From: Rhodoferax sp.
GTDB lineage: Bacteria; Pseudomonadota; Gammaproteobacteria; Burkholderiales; Burkholderiaceae_C
Direction: 5' to 3'
Assembly: GCF_030653815.1 (NCBI RefSeq)
Contig: NZ_JAURYQ010000006.1
Coordinates: 203,974 to 267,973, forward strand
DNA: 64,000 nucleotides
Part shown: positions 27,426 to 35,335 of the stretch, piece after piece
Position numbering within the stretch: the first letter of the stretch is position 1
How the letters are laid out: each line of letters begins with the position of its first letter
Translations under genes and position numbers: made by a program
The notes under the pieces: generated by a model
Databases searched by the model: none
What the model was told of the DNA's origin: nothing
Seen by the model: only the letters and a program-made list of their open reading frames with translations

Positions 27426-28333
27426 CAGGCTTGCCGTTTGGTAAACAGCGCCTTGCCCGCGCGTGCGTTGGTCGGACGATTCAGGAAGTCGCTGATGAAC
27501 TGGCCGGCATCGATCAACAAGTCCAGGTCGATGCCGGTCTCGATGCCCATGCCGTGCAGCATATAGACCACGTCTTCGGTCGCCACGTTGCCGGTCGCGC
27601 CTTTGGCATAGGGGCAGCCGCCCAAACCGGCCACCGAGGTGTCGAACTGCCAGACGCCCATTTGCAGGCAGATCAGGGTATTGGCCAGCGCCTGGCCGTA
27701 GGTGTCGTGAAAGTGGCCGGAGATATCGTTGAGGTCGAAATGCTTGAGCGTGGCTTCCACCGCGCGCTGCACCTTGAGCGGCGTGCCCACGCCAATGGTG
27801 TCAGCCACCCCCACATGCTGCACGCCAATGCCCTTCATGAGACCGGCCAGGTAGCCCACCCGCTCAGGCGCCACCTCGCCCTCGTACGGGCAACCCACGC
27901 TGCAGCTCATGGCGCCGCGCACATAAATGCCCGCATCGCGCGCAGCCGCCACCACCGGCTCAAAGCGATCGATGCTCTCGGCGATGCTGCAGTTGATGTT
28001 CTTCTGGCTGAAGGCCTCGCTGGCGGCGCCAAACACCACGATCTCGTCGGGTTTTGAAGCCAATGCGGCCTCAAAACCCTTGAGGTTGGGCGTCAGCACC
28101 GAATAACGCACACCGGGCAGTCGGTGGATGCCCGCCATCACATCCAAGTTGTCGGCCATCTGCGGCACCCATTTGGGGCTGACAAAACTGGTGACTTCGA
28201 TCTCTGTCAGGCCAGCGGCTTGCAGCCGGTGCACCAGCTCGATCTTGACCGCGGCCGGCACCAGGTTTTTCTCGTTTTGCAGGCCGTCACGGGGGCCGAC
28301 TTCGACCAGTTTGACGCGTTGCGGAAGGGACAT
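27425..28333 (-). CDS. mvaB: Hydroxymethylglutaryl-CoA lyase
   Basis: The lyase cleaves HMG-CoA to acetoacetate and acetyl-CoA, the last step of leucine degradation. The TIM-barrel signatures are VEVGPRDGLQNEK (metal and substrate), GHFHDTYGQALAN (metal histidines) and the flexible-loop active-site cysteine in GLGGCPYAKGATGNVATED. The length of 302 is typical. It is separated from the mcc and ivd loci in this genome and lies 33 bases after higA on the same strand; that gap may hold its own promoter. Confidence 0.96.
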   Translation of the reverse strand: MSLPQRVKLVEVGPRDGLQNEKNLVPAAVKIELVHRLQAAGLTEIEVTSFVSPKWVPQMADNLDVMAGIHRLPGVRYSVLTPNLKGFEAALASKPDEIVVFGAASEAFSQKNINCSIAESIDRFEPVVAAARDAGIYVRGAMSCSVGCPYEGEVAPERVGYLAGLMKGIGVQHVGVADTIGVGTPLKVQRAVEATLKHFDLNDISGHFHDTYGQALANTLICLQMGVWQFDTSVAGLGGCPYAKGATGNVATEDVVYMLHGMGIETGIDLDLLIDAGQFISDFLNRPTNARAGKALFTKRQA

Positions 28334-28366
28334 AAAGAACTCTCTGACGTAAATTGACGGAGCGAC

Positions 28367-28672
28367 TCAGGCAGCCAGCAAGTGGCAACGAGAAATATGC
28401 GAAAGGGCCTCACCCATGGCTTCGCGCGCGACCGCTGTATCGTAGTTGGCCTGACCGCGAAGCCACCAGCCGTCACTGAGCCCAAAGTACCGGCACAAGC
28501 GCAGGTCAGTGTCTGCGGTAATCGCGCGTTTGCCCGCCACGATGTCACCAATGCGCTGTGGCGGCACACCAATGTCTTTGGCCAGGCGGTACTTGGTCAG
28601 GCCCAGCGGTTTCAAAAACTCTTCATCCAGCATTTCACCGGGGGAAACAGGGGGGACAGTTCGCATATTCAA
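28367..28672 (-). CDS. higA: HigA-family antitoxin (HTH)
   Basis: This 101-residue XRE-type helix-turn-helix protein opens with VSPGEMLDEEFLKPLGLTKY and continues with IGVPPQRIGDIVAGKR, the HigA/VapI pattern. It should neutralise HigB and repress the pair. It follows higB by 6 bases, the reversed toxin-first order typical of HigBA. Confidence 0.93.
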   Translation of the reverse strand: MNMRTVPPVSPGEMLDEEFLKPLGLTKYRLAKDIGVPPQRIGDIVAGKRAITADTDLRLCRYFGLSDGWWLRGQANYDTAVAREAMGEALSHISRCHLLAA

Positions 28673-28678
28673 ACTCCT

Positions 28679-28960
28679 TCAGTGGTAGTCCACAATCTCA
28701 ACATTCTTCGGGCCATCTGCAGTCCAAACAAAGCACACACGCCATTGATCATTGACGCGAATGCTGTGCTGCCCGGCGCGATTTCCCCTCAAAGCTTCCA
28801 AGTGATTACCAGGGGGAATACGCAAATCTTCCAACACCGAAGACCAGTCAAGTTGCTCCAATTTGCGCAAAGCTGATCGCTCGACATGGACCCAGCGCCG
28901 GACACGTTGCCCCAAAAAAAGTGCCTGCGTGTCTTTGCATTGAAAACTTTTGATCGCCAT
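28679..28960 (-). CDS. higB: HigB/RelE-type toxin
   Basis: This 93-residue RelE-fold protein starts MAIKSFQCKDTQALFLG and ends with WRVCFVWTADGPKNVEIVDYH, characteristic of HigB host-inhibition toxins that cleave mRNA on the ribosome. The basic and aromatic residues near the C-terminus (RVNDQWRVCF) are the expected catalytic surface. The pair is probably functional, since neither gene is broken. Confidence 0.92.
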   Translation of the reverse strand: MAIKSFQCKDTQALFLGQRVRRWVHVERSALRKLEQLDWSSVLEDLRIPPGNHLEALRGNRAGQHSIRVNDQWRVCFVWTADGPKNVEIVDYH

Positions 28961-28967
28961 GCCTGAA

Positions 28968-29005
28968 TGTTAACGCCAGACGTTGATAACGCGCGATGTT
29001 AATAA
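28968..29005 (-). promoter_or_regulatory. Candidate HigBA operator with repeated TGTTAAC-like boxes
   Basis: Three related boxes, TGTTAACGC (28968), TGATAACGC (28984) and TGTTAATAA (28997), stand just upstream of higB. Regularly spaced boxes at a toxin-antitoxin promoter are candidate HigA binding sites. The rest of 28961-29136 shows nothing else I can name. Confidence 0.3.
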
Positions 29006-29136
29006 AATATCCACAGACGATGCTTGACTTTTATTCTCGCCATTTGCTTCAGGTGTTGGTTTGCAGCTGTTCTGAAGGATCCTGGTCATGCTGCCGAAAA
29101 ACCTGGATCGAGCGGCTGAAATCGGCAACTGAGGGC

Positions 29137-29565
29137 CTACAACTGCCTGGCAATGATGGCGACAAGCTGGATTTCGACGGGCGCGTTGCCCGGCAGGCTG
29201 GCAACCCCGACAGCGGCCCGGCAGCCGATGCCGTCGTCACCGATTTCACCTTGCAGATAGGCCGAAGCAAAGTCGGCCAAACGTGCATGCGCGGTGAATT
29301 CCGGTTCAGCCGCGATATAGACCGTCAAGCTGAGAACCCCGGCGACTCGCTCGTGCGGCGCCAGCAGCAGGCGTGCGGCGGTCAAGGCATTTTTCGTGGC
29401 GAGCTCGACCGCGGCCTGATAATTTTCCAGCGGAGCGCCTGGGCTGACTGCGCCCTTGAACATCAATACCCCGTTGTCCCGGGGCGTCATGCCCGAGGTA
29501 TAAACCAGGTCGCCATGCCGCTTGGCGGCGACATAGTTCCCTTGCGGCACGGGGGGGCGCGTCAT
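29137..29565 (-). CDS. RidA-family protein
   Basis: This 142-residue protein has the RidA/YjgF fold pattern: KRHGDLVYTSGMTPRD near the start, then ATKNALTAARLLLAPHERVAGVLSLTVYIA and the C-terminal NAPVEIQLVAIIA. RidA enzymes deaminate reactive enamine/imine intermediates made by PLP enzymes. The canonical Arg in the active site is not obvious (AAVGVASLPGNAPVEI in place of the usual R-AVGV), so it may belong to a non-archetypal Rid subgroup. It overlaps the aminotransferase gene upstream by 4 bases, which suggests it handles that enzyme's products. Confidence 0.88.
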   Translation of the reverse strand: MTRPPVPQGNYVAAKRHGDLVYTSGMTPRDNGVLMFKGAVSPGAPLENYQAAVELATKNALTAARLLLAPHERVAGVLSLTVYIAAEPEFTAHARLADFASAYLQGEIGDDGIGCRAAVGVASLPGNAPVEIQLVAIIARQL

Positions 29566-30779
29566 CTCCGGTACCGCTCGATCAGGGCGCAGGTGCGCTC
29601 GACCGCCTGAATCGCCGCCGCATGGTCCTGTGAAAAGTTAAAGCGGACGCTGTCGATGGAATGGGGGCCGAATTCCGCCCCGGGGGTGACCGTCACACCG
29701 GCCTGATGGCGCAGAATCGTGACAAAGGTCTGGGTCGGCACGGCGAGTTCAGGCAGGCGCGGGAACAGATAGCTGCCCGCTTGCGGGGTGCGTGCGGCCA
29801 GCCCATCCACCGCGCGCAGTCTGGCCAGCAAGGCGTCGCGGATCACCTGATGCAGGGCAATCCGCTCCTGCAGCCAGCCGGCGGGTTCCGCAAACCAGGT
29901 CCGAAGCACCGATTGGCTGTAGCCCCCGGCCCGCAAGGAGACGATGGCCTGAAGCTTTTCCATCCGGTCAATCAGCGCCGCCGAGCCAAAGGCCACGCCC
30001 ACGCGGTAACCGCTGAGCGATTCCGTCTTGGAGGGGCCGATGATGGTGATCAGGTTGTCGGGGGCGTGGGGGTTAGCCCGCAAATGCGTGTAGTGGCTGC
30101 CCGGATACAGCAGCCGGGAATAGAGCTGGTCAACGATCACGGTGGCACCGTAAGCCTGTGCCAGACGCGCAATCGCGTTGATTTCACTGCCAGAGTAAAT
30201 CACGCCCGCCGGGTTGTTCGGGTTCGAAAAAACAAACACCTTGGCCCCGGCTTTGAAAACCTCTTCCAACTGGCCCAAGTCGAGGCCCGCATGGTCGGTT
30301 GCGGCAAGGTAGTTCAGCTTGACGGGCGCGATCTCGGCGCCGAAAAATTGCACCAGCTTGCGGTTGGCGAAATAGTCGGGTTGCACAATCGCGACCTTGT
30401 CGCCTGCTGAAACAGTGGATGCGATGGCCAGGAAAAGCGCGCCCTGGGTGCCTGGGGTGATGATCAGCCCATCGTCCGCCGAGACCGGTGCACCGGTGAA
30501 ATCGGCAAGTTTGGCGGCAAGATGGTCGCGGATGTTTTTCTTGCCACGGTATTCAGTATAGGCTTGGTCGGCACCGAATTCGACACCCGCGACAAAGGCC
30601 TCAAAGGCACCGGGGGTGGGTTCGAACGCATTGACATCGCCATGCGAAAAATCAACCGGCCTGCCTTCAAGCGGGCCCTCGCGCAGCAAAGACCCAAGAT
30701 CGGCCGCCTTTTGGCGCCCCTCTTGCCCCGGCGCGTTGTCGGTTGCAAGCATGGCGAATGTGTCTTCGATCTTGCCCAT
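29562..30779 (-). CDS. PLP-dependent aminotransferase, class I/II
   Basis: The protein of 405 residues is a fold-type I aminotransferase: FSNPNNPAGVIYS, the Asp region IVDQLYSRLLYPG, and the PLP lysine in GPSKTESLSGYRVG, where the usual SKT-x-x-x-x-G-x-R pattern is kept. The N-terminal motif VDFSHGDVNAFEPTPGAFEAF binds substrate. A good ribosome site (AGGAC) precedes the ATG. The specific substrate cannot be told. It forms a two-gene unit with the RidA gene and is flanked by accessory DNA on both sides. Confidence 0.9.
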   Translation of the reverse strand: MGKIEDTFAMLATDNAPGQEGRQKAADLGSLLREGPLEGRPVDFSHGDVNAFEPTPGAFEAFVAGVEFGADQAYTEYRGKKNIRDHLAAKLADFTGAPVSADDGLIITPGTQGALFLAIASTVSAGDKVAIVQPDYFANRKLVQFFGAEIAPVKLNYLAATDHAGLDLGQLEEVFKAGAKVFVFSNPNNPAGVIYSGSEINAIARLAQAYGATVIVDQLYSRLLYPGSHYTHLRANPHAPDNLITIIGPSKTESLSGYRVGVAFGSAALIDRMEKLQAIVSLRAGGYSQSVLRTWFAEPAGWLQERIALHQVIRDALLARLRAVDGLAARTPQAGSYLFPRLPELAVPTQTFVTILRHQAGVTVTPGAEFGPHSIDSVRFNFSQDHAAAIQAVERTCALIERYRR

Positions 30780-30958
30780 TTTGTCCTGTCGTCTGGTTGA
30801 TTGACGATGCTAACATTCTCGGAGAGGATGTTGCGTAATGGCATCTTGCGCCATTGTGAAGCGAATGACGAGGGTGTCAATGATGTGTGGCCGATTCAGG
30901 CGGCAGAAGACCCAATACCGACTTTCAATTTTCCAGACAGCAGGCGCTCAACGACGAA

Positions 30959-30970
30959 GTTAAGCGTCAC
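30959..30970. repeat. Left copy of 12-bp inverted repeat bounding a gene cassette
   Basis: GTTAAGCGTCAC here is the exact reverse complement of 31516-31527. Read on the minus strand it is GTGACGCTTAAC; the last seven bases match the attC core RYYYAAC, and the TGA stop of the cassette gene overlaps it. The 187 bases between this point and the aminotransferase start (30780-30966) hold no gene I can support and appear to contain only the first half of an attC site. Confidence 0.75.
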
Positions 30971-31509
30971 TTTGGGCCTCTCGACTGCAAAGCAATTTCT
31001 CGATGCTGTAAGTTTTGTGCTGCCATAGCCGTGTACTTGCGATCGAGTTCATCCCGAATTGTTTGAAGCACTTGCAGATTGTCGCTCAAACGAACCCAAA
31101 TGCGATCAATGTCTTCCTCTGGAGACTTCGCAAGTTGCGTCGCACCATTTGCATAAAGACGGGAATCAGCAAGAAACGATTCTGCTTTAGTCTGAAGCTC
31201 AAGGATATTTTGCTTGAGATTTTGTAGACTTGAGTGTCCCCCAGAGCCAGAGAAAACCTCTGCGGACTTGTACTCAATAATTAGTTCTGATGCTCTGGAC
31301 TTAATTCCTAAGACCGCGACCAGTATTGAGGCTGCGGTAGAGGACACTTCCCGAAGCCTAGCCCGACGGTTCGAGTCTTCGGCTGAACGGGCAGCCTCCC
31401 GCGCAGAGTCGGCCGATCGAAATGCTGCTACAGCTGCAAAGGCGCCCCCAACTGCGCTTACAACCGCAGCAATTGCAGTAGAAATTTCGAGCAACGATGG
31501 AGAGGCCAT
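30967..31509 (-). CDS. Hypothetical membrane protein in a candidate integron cassette
   Basis: The product of 180 residues starts at 31509 with MASPSLLEISTAIAAVVSAVGG; residues 7-30 are one membrane segment, followed by a long charged helical, probably coiled-coil, region (residues 31-110). I recognise no family. Codon use and base composition are more AT-rich than in its neighbours. The start codon is 12 bases from one attC-like core and the stop overlaps the next, the compact form of integron gene cassettes. A GTG at 31533 upstream in frame would lie on the other side of the recombination point and is unlikely. Confidence 0.7.
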   Translation of the reverse strand: MASPSLLEISTAIAAVVSAVGGAFAAVAAFRSADSAREAARSAEDSNRRARLREVSSTAASILVAVLGIKSRASELIIEYKSAEVFSGSGGHSSLQNLKQNILELQTKAESFLADSRLYANGATQLAKSPEEDIDRIWVRLSDNLQVLQTIRDELDRKYTAMAAQNLQHREIALQSRGPK

Positions 31510-31515
31510 AGTGTT

Positions 31516-31527
31516 GTGACGCTTAAC
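31516..31527. repeat. Right copy of 12-bp inverted repeat bounding a gene cassette
   Basis: GTGACGCTTAAC is the reverse complement of 30959-30970. In an integron cassette the first bases (from G^TTRRRY) must match the complement of the first bases of its own attC; this pair does so over 12 bases. Confidence 0.75.
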
Positions 31528-31603
31528 GTTCAAGCTCAGGGGCGCGAAGCCGGCTAGCCGGCGAAGCGTCCTTCTGGAGTGATGGGATGGGCGTCAGTTG
31601 CAT
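31521..31603 (-). other. Candidate integron attC site
   Basis: On the minus strand the 83-base segment runs from ATGCAAC (one mismatch to RYYYAAC) directly after the stop codon of the upstream gene, through a central palindrome GCCGGCTAGCCGGC, to CCCCTGAGCTTGAACGTTAAGC, whose last seven bases match GTTRRRY exactly. The inner arms pair only partly. The position between two compact open frames fits attC. No integrase or attI is in the window. Confidence 0.65.
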
Positions 31604-31605
31604 GC

Positions 31606-32019
31606 TCACTTGGCCGTGAGGACCTGAACCACGATTGCAGCAACAGACAGGACAAGCGCGACAAACGAAGCTGCGAGAGACCACGAATGCCTTCGGTGCT
31701 CGTCGTCGTGCCCTGCGAGTATTGACGCAAGAAACGGGAAGTGAACACAGTGACGCTTCCCTTGCAAATTCAGATAGAACAACGAAACGAGAGCGCCGTT
31801 GTCTTGCTTGTAGCGATGCTTGGCGTCGAGGTAGTAGTACAACCTTCCGAATAGCAGCTCGGGCTTGCAGTTGAGCCGCTTGGCGACCGCAGGCACGTCG
31901 ATTGGCAAGTAGGGATCGTTTTCACCTCGCACCTCCCCAGGCGGAACGCCAGGGTATGCGGCCTCGTACATCTCGTAGATGCAGCGCAGAACTTGACGGT
32001 CAGTCGGAAGTTTGCTCAT
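31606..32019 (-). CDS. Hypothetical protein with C-terminal membrane anchor
   Basis: This 137-residue protein starts MSKLPTDRQVLRCIYEMYEA, has a globular N-terminal part (ending about residue 95) that could be a winged-helix-like or novel domain, and ends with one membrane segment (SLAASFVALVLSVAAIVVQV). I know no family. The ATG at 32019 overlaps the stop of a 23-codon open frame (ATGA). The stop codon is followed after two bases by the attC-like site, so this may be a cassette gene. Confidence 0.65.
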   Translation of the reverse strand: MSKLPTDRQVLRCIYEMYEAAYPGVPPGEVRGENDPYLPIDVPAVAKRLNCKPELLFGRLYYYLDAKHRYKQDNGALVSLFYLNLQGKRHCVHFPFLASILAGHDDEHRRHSWSLAASFVALVLSVAAIVVQVLTAK

Positions 32020-32087
32020 GAAGCCGAACGAAAAATACACCGCAAAATCTGCCGATTAATCTGGGCGCTGCGGAAAAAACTGGTCAT
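32016..32087 (-). CDS. Short 23-codon upstream ORF coupled to the next gene
   Basis: An open frame beginning MTSFFRSAQINRQ with an excellent ribosome site (AGGAGG five bases before the ATG) ends in a TGA that overlaps the next ATG. It may serve only to feed ribosomes into the next gene, or be the remaining N-terminus of a gene cut by integration. The remaining 32088-32246 shows nothing I can name. Confidence 0.45.
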   Translation of the reverse strand: MTSFFRSAQINRQILRCIFRSAS

Positions 32088-32246
32088 GAATTCCTCCTGA
32101 AAGTGGTTTGCAGCCTTGCTTGCGGCGGTCTTACACCCCCCCGCAGACTGTCTCCGAGCAATTCTAGACTCCAACAAGCAATTTCCAGCAGTTGATAGCG
32201 CCGGTTGAATGTCTGCAACCGCTGCGAACCAAACATCAAACCCAAC

Positions 32247-33176
32247 TCAATACCCACGTCCTACATCCACCAGCCCAGCCACGCGTTCACCCCGCTGCAA
32301 ACCCATGAGTTTGGAAGCAATCTGCGCAATGCTGGTCTCGCGCAAGGTGCGCGCCGAGGTGTGCGGCGTGATCGTGATGTTGAGGTGTCGCCAAAACGGG
32401 TGCGCTGGCGGCAAAGGTTCGGCGCGAAACACGTCCAGCGTGGCACCGGCCAGATGGCCGCTGTCGAGCAGCGCCAGCAAATCCTCATCCACCAGGTGCG
32501 CACCGCGCGCCACGTTGATGACGTAGCCACCCGGCTGCAGCCGGCTCAAGCGTTCGCGGTTCAGAATGTTGGTGGTGTCGGGTGTCAATGGCAGCAGGTT
32601 GACCAGCACGCGACTGCTGGCCAGAAACGCATCGAGTTGCGCCGCGCCGTTGAAACCGCGCACACCGTCGAGAAGCTTTGGGGTACGGCTCCAGCCGTTG
32701 ACCGGAAACTCAAAGTGCGCCAAGGCCTGCGCCACCCGCGCGCCCAGCACACCCAGGCCCATCACGCCGACGGCAAAGTCACTGCGCTGGCGCGGCTTGT
32801 AATACGTCCAATGCCCGGCGCGCACGTCGGCGGCATAAGCCTCCAGGTCTCGAAAATGCCGAATCACCGCCTGACAGACGTATTCGGCCATCTGCACCGC
32901 CATGCCCGCGTCTTCCAGCCGCACCACCACGGCTTGCGGCGGCAGGCGCAGACTCAGCAGCGCATCGACCCCCGCGCCAATGTTGAAAATGCCTTTGAGC
33001 TGCGGCTGCTCGTCAAAAAACTGCTGGGGCGGTTGCCACACCACGGCGTAGTCAGCCGGGGTGGCACCGGGCTGCCACACGGCCACCTCGGCCTGCGGCA
33101 AGGCGGCACGCAGGCCGGCCAGCCAGGGTTCCGGCTCGGTATCGGCGCAGCAAAAAGTAATTTTCATGGACATCAT
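32247..33176 (-). CDS. ghrA: Glyoxylate/hydroxypyruvate reductase A
   Basis: This NAD(P)H-dependent 2-hydroxyacid dehydrogenase of 309 residues reduces glyoxylate and hydroxypyruvate. The Rossmann motif VGVMGLGVLGARVAQAL, the substrate Arg region INVARGAHLVDEDLL and the catalytic His region (ITITPHTSA) are present. The start may be 33176 or the internal ATG at 33167 (MKITFCC); neither has a clear ribosome site. It lies downstream of mccA, separated by inverted repeats. A role in glyoxylate handling fits a cell with RuBisCO and glyoxylate-bypass control (aceK). Confidence 0.9.
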   Translation of the reverse strand: MMSMKITFCCADTEPEPWLAGLRAALPQAEVAVWQPGATPADYAVVWQPPQQFFDEQPQLKGIFNIGAGVDALLSLRLPPQAVVVRLEDAGMAVQMAEYVCQAVIRHFRDLEAYAADVRAGHWTYYKPRQRSDFAVGVMGLGVLGARVAQALAHFEFPVNGWSRTPKLLDGVRGFNGAAQLDAFLASSRVLVNLLPLTPDTTNILNRERLSRLQPGGYVINVARGAHLVDEDLLALLDSGHLAGATLDVFRAEPLPPAHPFWRHLNITITPHTSARTLRETSIAQIASKLMGLQRGERVAGLVDVGRGY

Positions 33177-33184
33177 CAGATTTT

Positions 33185-33280
33185 ATGGATTGCCACGCTG
33201 GCCGTCATTGCGAGGAGCGCAGCGACGCGGCAATCCATGAATTCAATCTGCATGGATTGCCGCGCTTCGCTCGCAATGAC
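33185..33280. repeat. Pair of inverted REP-like repeats between mccA and ghrA
   Basis: ATGGATTGCC (33185) and GGCAATCCAT (33229) close one palindrome; a second copy, CATGGATTGCCGCGCTTCGC onward (33250-33280), lies in reverse orientation to GTCATTGCGAGGAGCGCAGC onward (33203-33239). The sequence type (GGATTGCCGCG...CGCAATGAC) is a family of short palindromic repeats found in many genomes. It may also protect or end the mccA transcript. Confidence 0.75.
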
Positions 33281-33287
33281 AGCCTGG

Positions 33288-35282
33288 TCACTGCGCCACC
33301 AACTTGAGGAGTTCGGCGCCCTCCACCACCTGGTCCCCGGGGGCATAGAGCAACTCTTCGACCACGCCGTCGATGGGCGCGGCAATGGTGTGCTCCATTT
33401 TCATGGCGTCCATCACCGCCAGCGCCTGGCCGCGCTGGACCCTGTCACCGGCCTTGACGGCAAACGACACCACCTTGCCCGGCATGGGCGCCGTCAGGCG
33501 GCCGACCTCGGCAGGCGCTTCGCCGGCGTGCAACAGCAGATCAACGGCAATGATTTGCGTGGCGCCTTGCGCGGCATGGATGTAGCCGACCTCGCCCTGG
33601 CGATACACATTGACCAACGCGCGCTGGCCCGCAAAACGAACGTCGATGCCCGCTGGCGTGGCGGTGAATTCAAGCATTCCGGCCACTTCGCCCACGGTGA
33701 ATGACAGCGCCCCTTCATGCAAATAAGTCAGTCCGGCCTGCACCGGCTCGCCGGCAAATTCAAAGGCAAATCGGCGCGTGAAGACGCCGTGGCTGCGCCA
33801 GCCATCGGTCTTACTGAAGGGGTCGGTGCCTTCGGCGGCACGCTCCTCCAACAGGGTCTGCGCCACATCGGCAGCCGCCGCCAACGCCAGGCCCACGCGC
33901 TCCTGGTTGAACAGCACGCCTGCCTCGCGCGGGATCAAACCCGTGTCCAGATTGGCCTGCGCAAACGAGGGCGACTGCAGCACATGGCGCAAAAACTGCA
34001 CATTGGTGGTCAGGCCGATGATGTGGGTTTGTGCCAGCGCGTCGTCCAGCCGCGCCAGCGCCTGTTCGCGCGTGTCGCCATGCACGATGAGCTTGGCCAC
34101 CATGGAATCGTAAAACGGGCTGATGCTGTCACCCTGGCGCACACCATCGTCAAAACGCACCGGGCTGATGGCAAAGCTGCTGCACGCTGGCTTGCGGTAG
34201 ACGTCGAGCGTGCCTGTGGCGGGCAGGAAGTTGTTGTCGGGGTTTTCGGCGCAAATGCGCGCCTCGATGGCATGGCCGGTGATCTTGAGCTGCGCCTGGG
34301 CAAGCGGCAGCGCTTCACCATTGGCCACGCGCAGTTGCCACTCCACCAGATCCTGGCCTGTGATGGCTTCAGTCACCGGGTGCTCGACCTGCAGGCGGGT
34401 GTTCATTTCCATGAAAAAGAAATCCATCGACCCGTCTTCACGCTGCTCGACGATGAACTCCACCGTGCCGGCGCCGACGTAATTCACAGCCCGGGCGGCG
34501 GCCACGGCGGCTTCCCCCATGCGCGCACGCAACTCATTCGTCATGCCCGGCGCGGGCGCTTCTTCCAGCACTTTCTGGTGGCGTCGCTGCACCGAGCAGT
34601 CGCGCTCAAACAGGTAAACGTAGTTGCCGAAGCTGTCGCCAAACACCTGGATCTCGATGTGGCGCGGGCGCTGCACGTATTTTTCGACCAGCACCGCGTC
34701 GCTGCCAAAGCTGTTGATGGCCTCGCGCTTGCAGCTGGTCAGGGCATCGGCAAAGTCTTGTGACCGCTCCACCGCGCGCATGCCTTTGCCGCCACCACCG
34801 GCGCTGGCCTTGATCAGCACGGGATAACCGATTTCGTCGGCCTTGAGCTGCAACAGCGCCGGGGCCTGGTCCGAACCATGGTAGCCCGGAACCAGCGGCA
34901 CACCGGCGCGTTCCATCAGTTGTTTGGACTCGGCTTTGAGGCCCATGGCCTGAATGGCTGAAGCGGGTGGACCGATGAACACCAGACCGGCGGCGGCACA
35001 GGCCTTGGCAAACTCTTCGTTTTCGCTGAGGAACCCATAACCGGGATGCACCGCTTGGGCGCCGGTGGCCTGGGCCGCTTCGATGATTTTTTCCCAGCGC
35101 AGGTAACTGTCTTTGGGCGCGCTGCCGCCAATGTGCACCGATTCATCACACGCGGCGACGTGCTTGGCATGGGCATCGGCATCGGAATACACCGCCACCG
35201 TTTTGATGCCCATGCGGCGTGCAGTGGCTGCCACCCGGCAAGCTATCTCGCCACGGTTGGCGATCAGGATTTTTGTGAACAT
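33288..35282 (-). CDS. mccA: Methylcrotonyl-CoA carboxylase, biotin-containing alpha subunit
   Basis: This protein of 664 residues joins an AccC-like biotin carboxylase (N-terminal 450 residues, [38 protein letters not shown]), a BT domain and a C-terminal biotinyl domain with DAMKMEHTI. With MccB it carboxylates 3-methylcrotonyl-CoA in leucine breakdown. The ATG at 35282 has GGAG 7 bases upstream and is preferred to one 12 bases further out. Assignment to MCC rather than propionyl- or geranyl-CoA carboxylase rests on the hydratase and mccB next to it. Confidence 0.93.
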   Translation of the reverse strand: MFTKILIANRGEIACRVAATARRMGIKTVAVYSDADAHAKHVAACDESVHIGGSAPKDSYLRWEKIIEAAQATGAQAVHPGYGFLSENEEFAKACAAAGLVFIGPPASAIQAMGLKAESKQLMERAGVPLVPGYHGSDQAPALLQLKADEIGYPVLIKASAGGGGKGMRAVERSQDFADALTSCKREAINSFGSDAVLVEKYVQRPRHIEIQVFGDSFGNYVYLFERDCSVQRRHQKVLEEAPAPGMTNELRARMGEAAVAAARAVNYVGAGTVEFIVEQREDGSMDFFFMEMNTRLQVEHPVTEAITGQDLVEWQLRVANGEALPLAQAQLKITGHAIEARICAENPDNNFLPATGTLDVYRKPACSSFAISPVRFDDGVRQGDSISPFYDSMVAKLIVHGDTREQALARLDDALAQTHIIGLTTNVQFLRHVLQSPSFAQANLDTGLIPREAGVLFNQERVGLALAAAADVAQTLLEERAAEGTDPFSKTDGWRSHGVFTRRFAFEFAGEPVQAGLTYLHEGALSFTVGEVAGMLEFTATPAGIDVRFAGQRALVNVYRQGEVGYIHAAQGATQIIAVDLLLHAGEAPAEVGRLTAPMPGKVVSFAVKAGDRVQRGQALAVMDAMKMEHTIAAPIDGVVEELLYAPGDQVVEGAELLKLVAQ

Positions 35283-35335
35283 GTTTGTCTCCATCGGAAT
35301 GAATTCATCGCAAATTAATTGGAATCTGACCCCAA

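Noticed and set aside
28340..28366. TGACGTAAATTGACGG before mvaB as a LiuR site
   Set aside because: It has two half-like elements in direct rather than inverted order and does not form the palindrome seen upstream of liuR.
30959..31527. The 12-bp inverted repeat considered as ends of an insertion sequence
   Set aside because: No transposase or target duplication is seen and the gene inside is not a transposase; the ends match attC core consensus instead.
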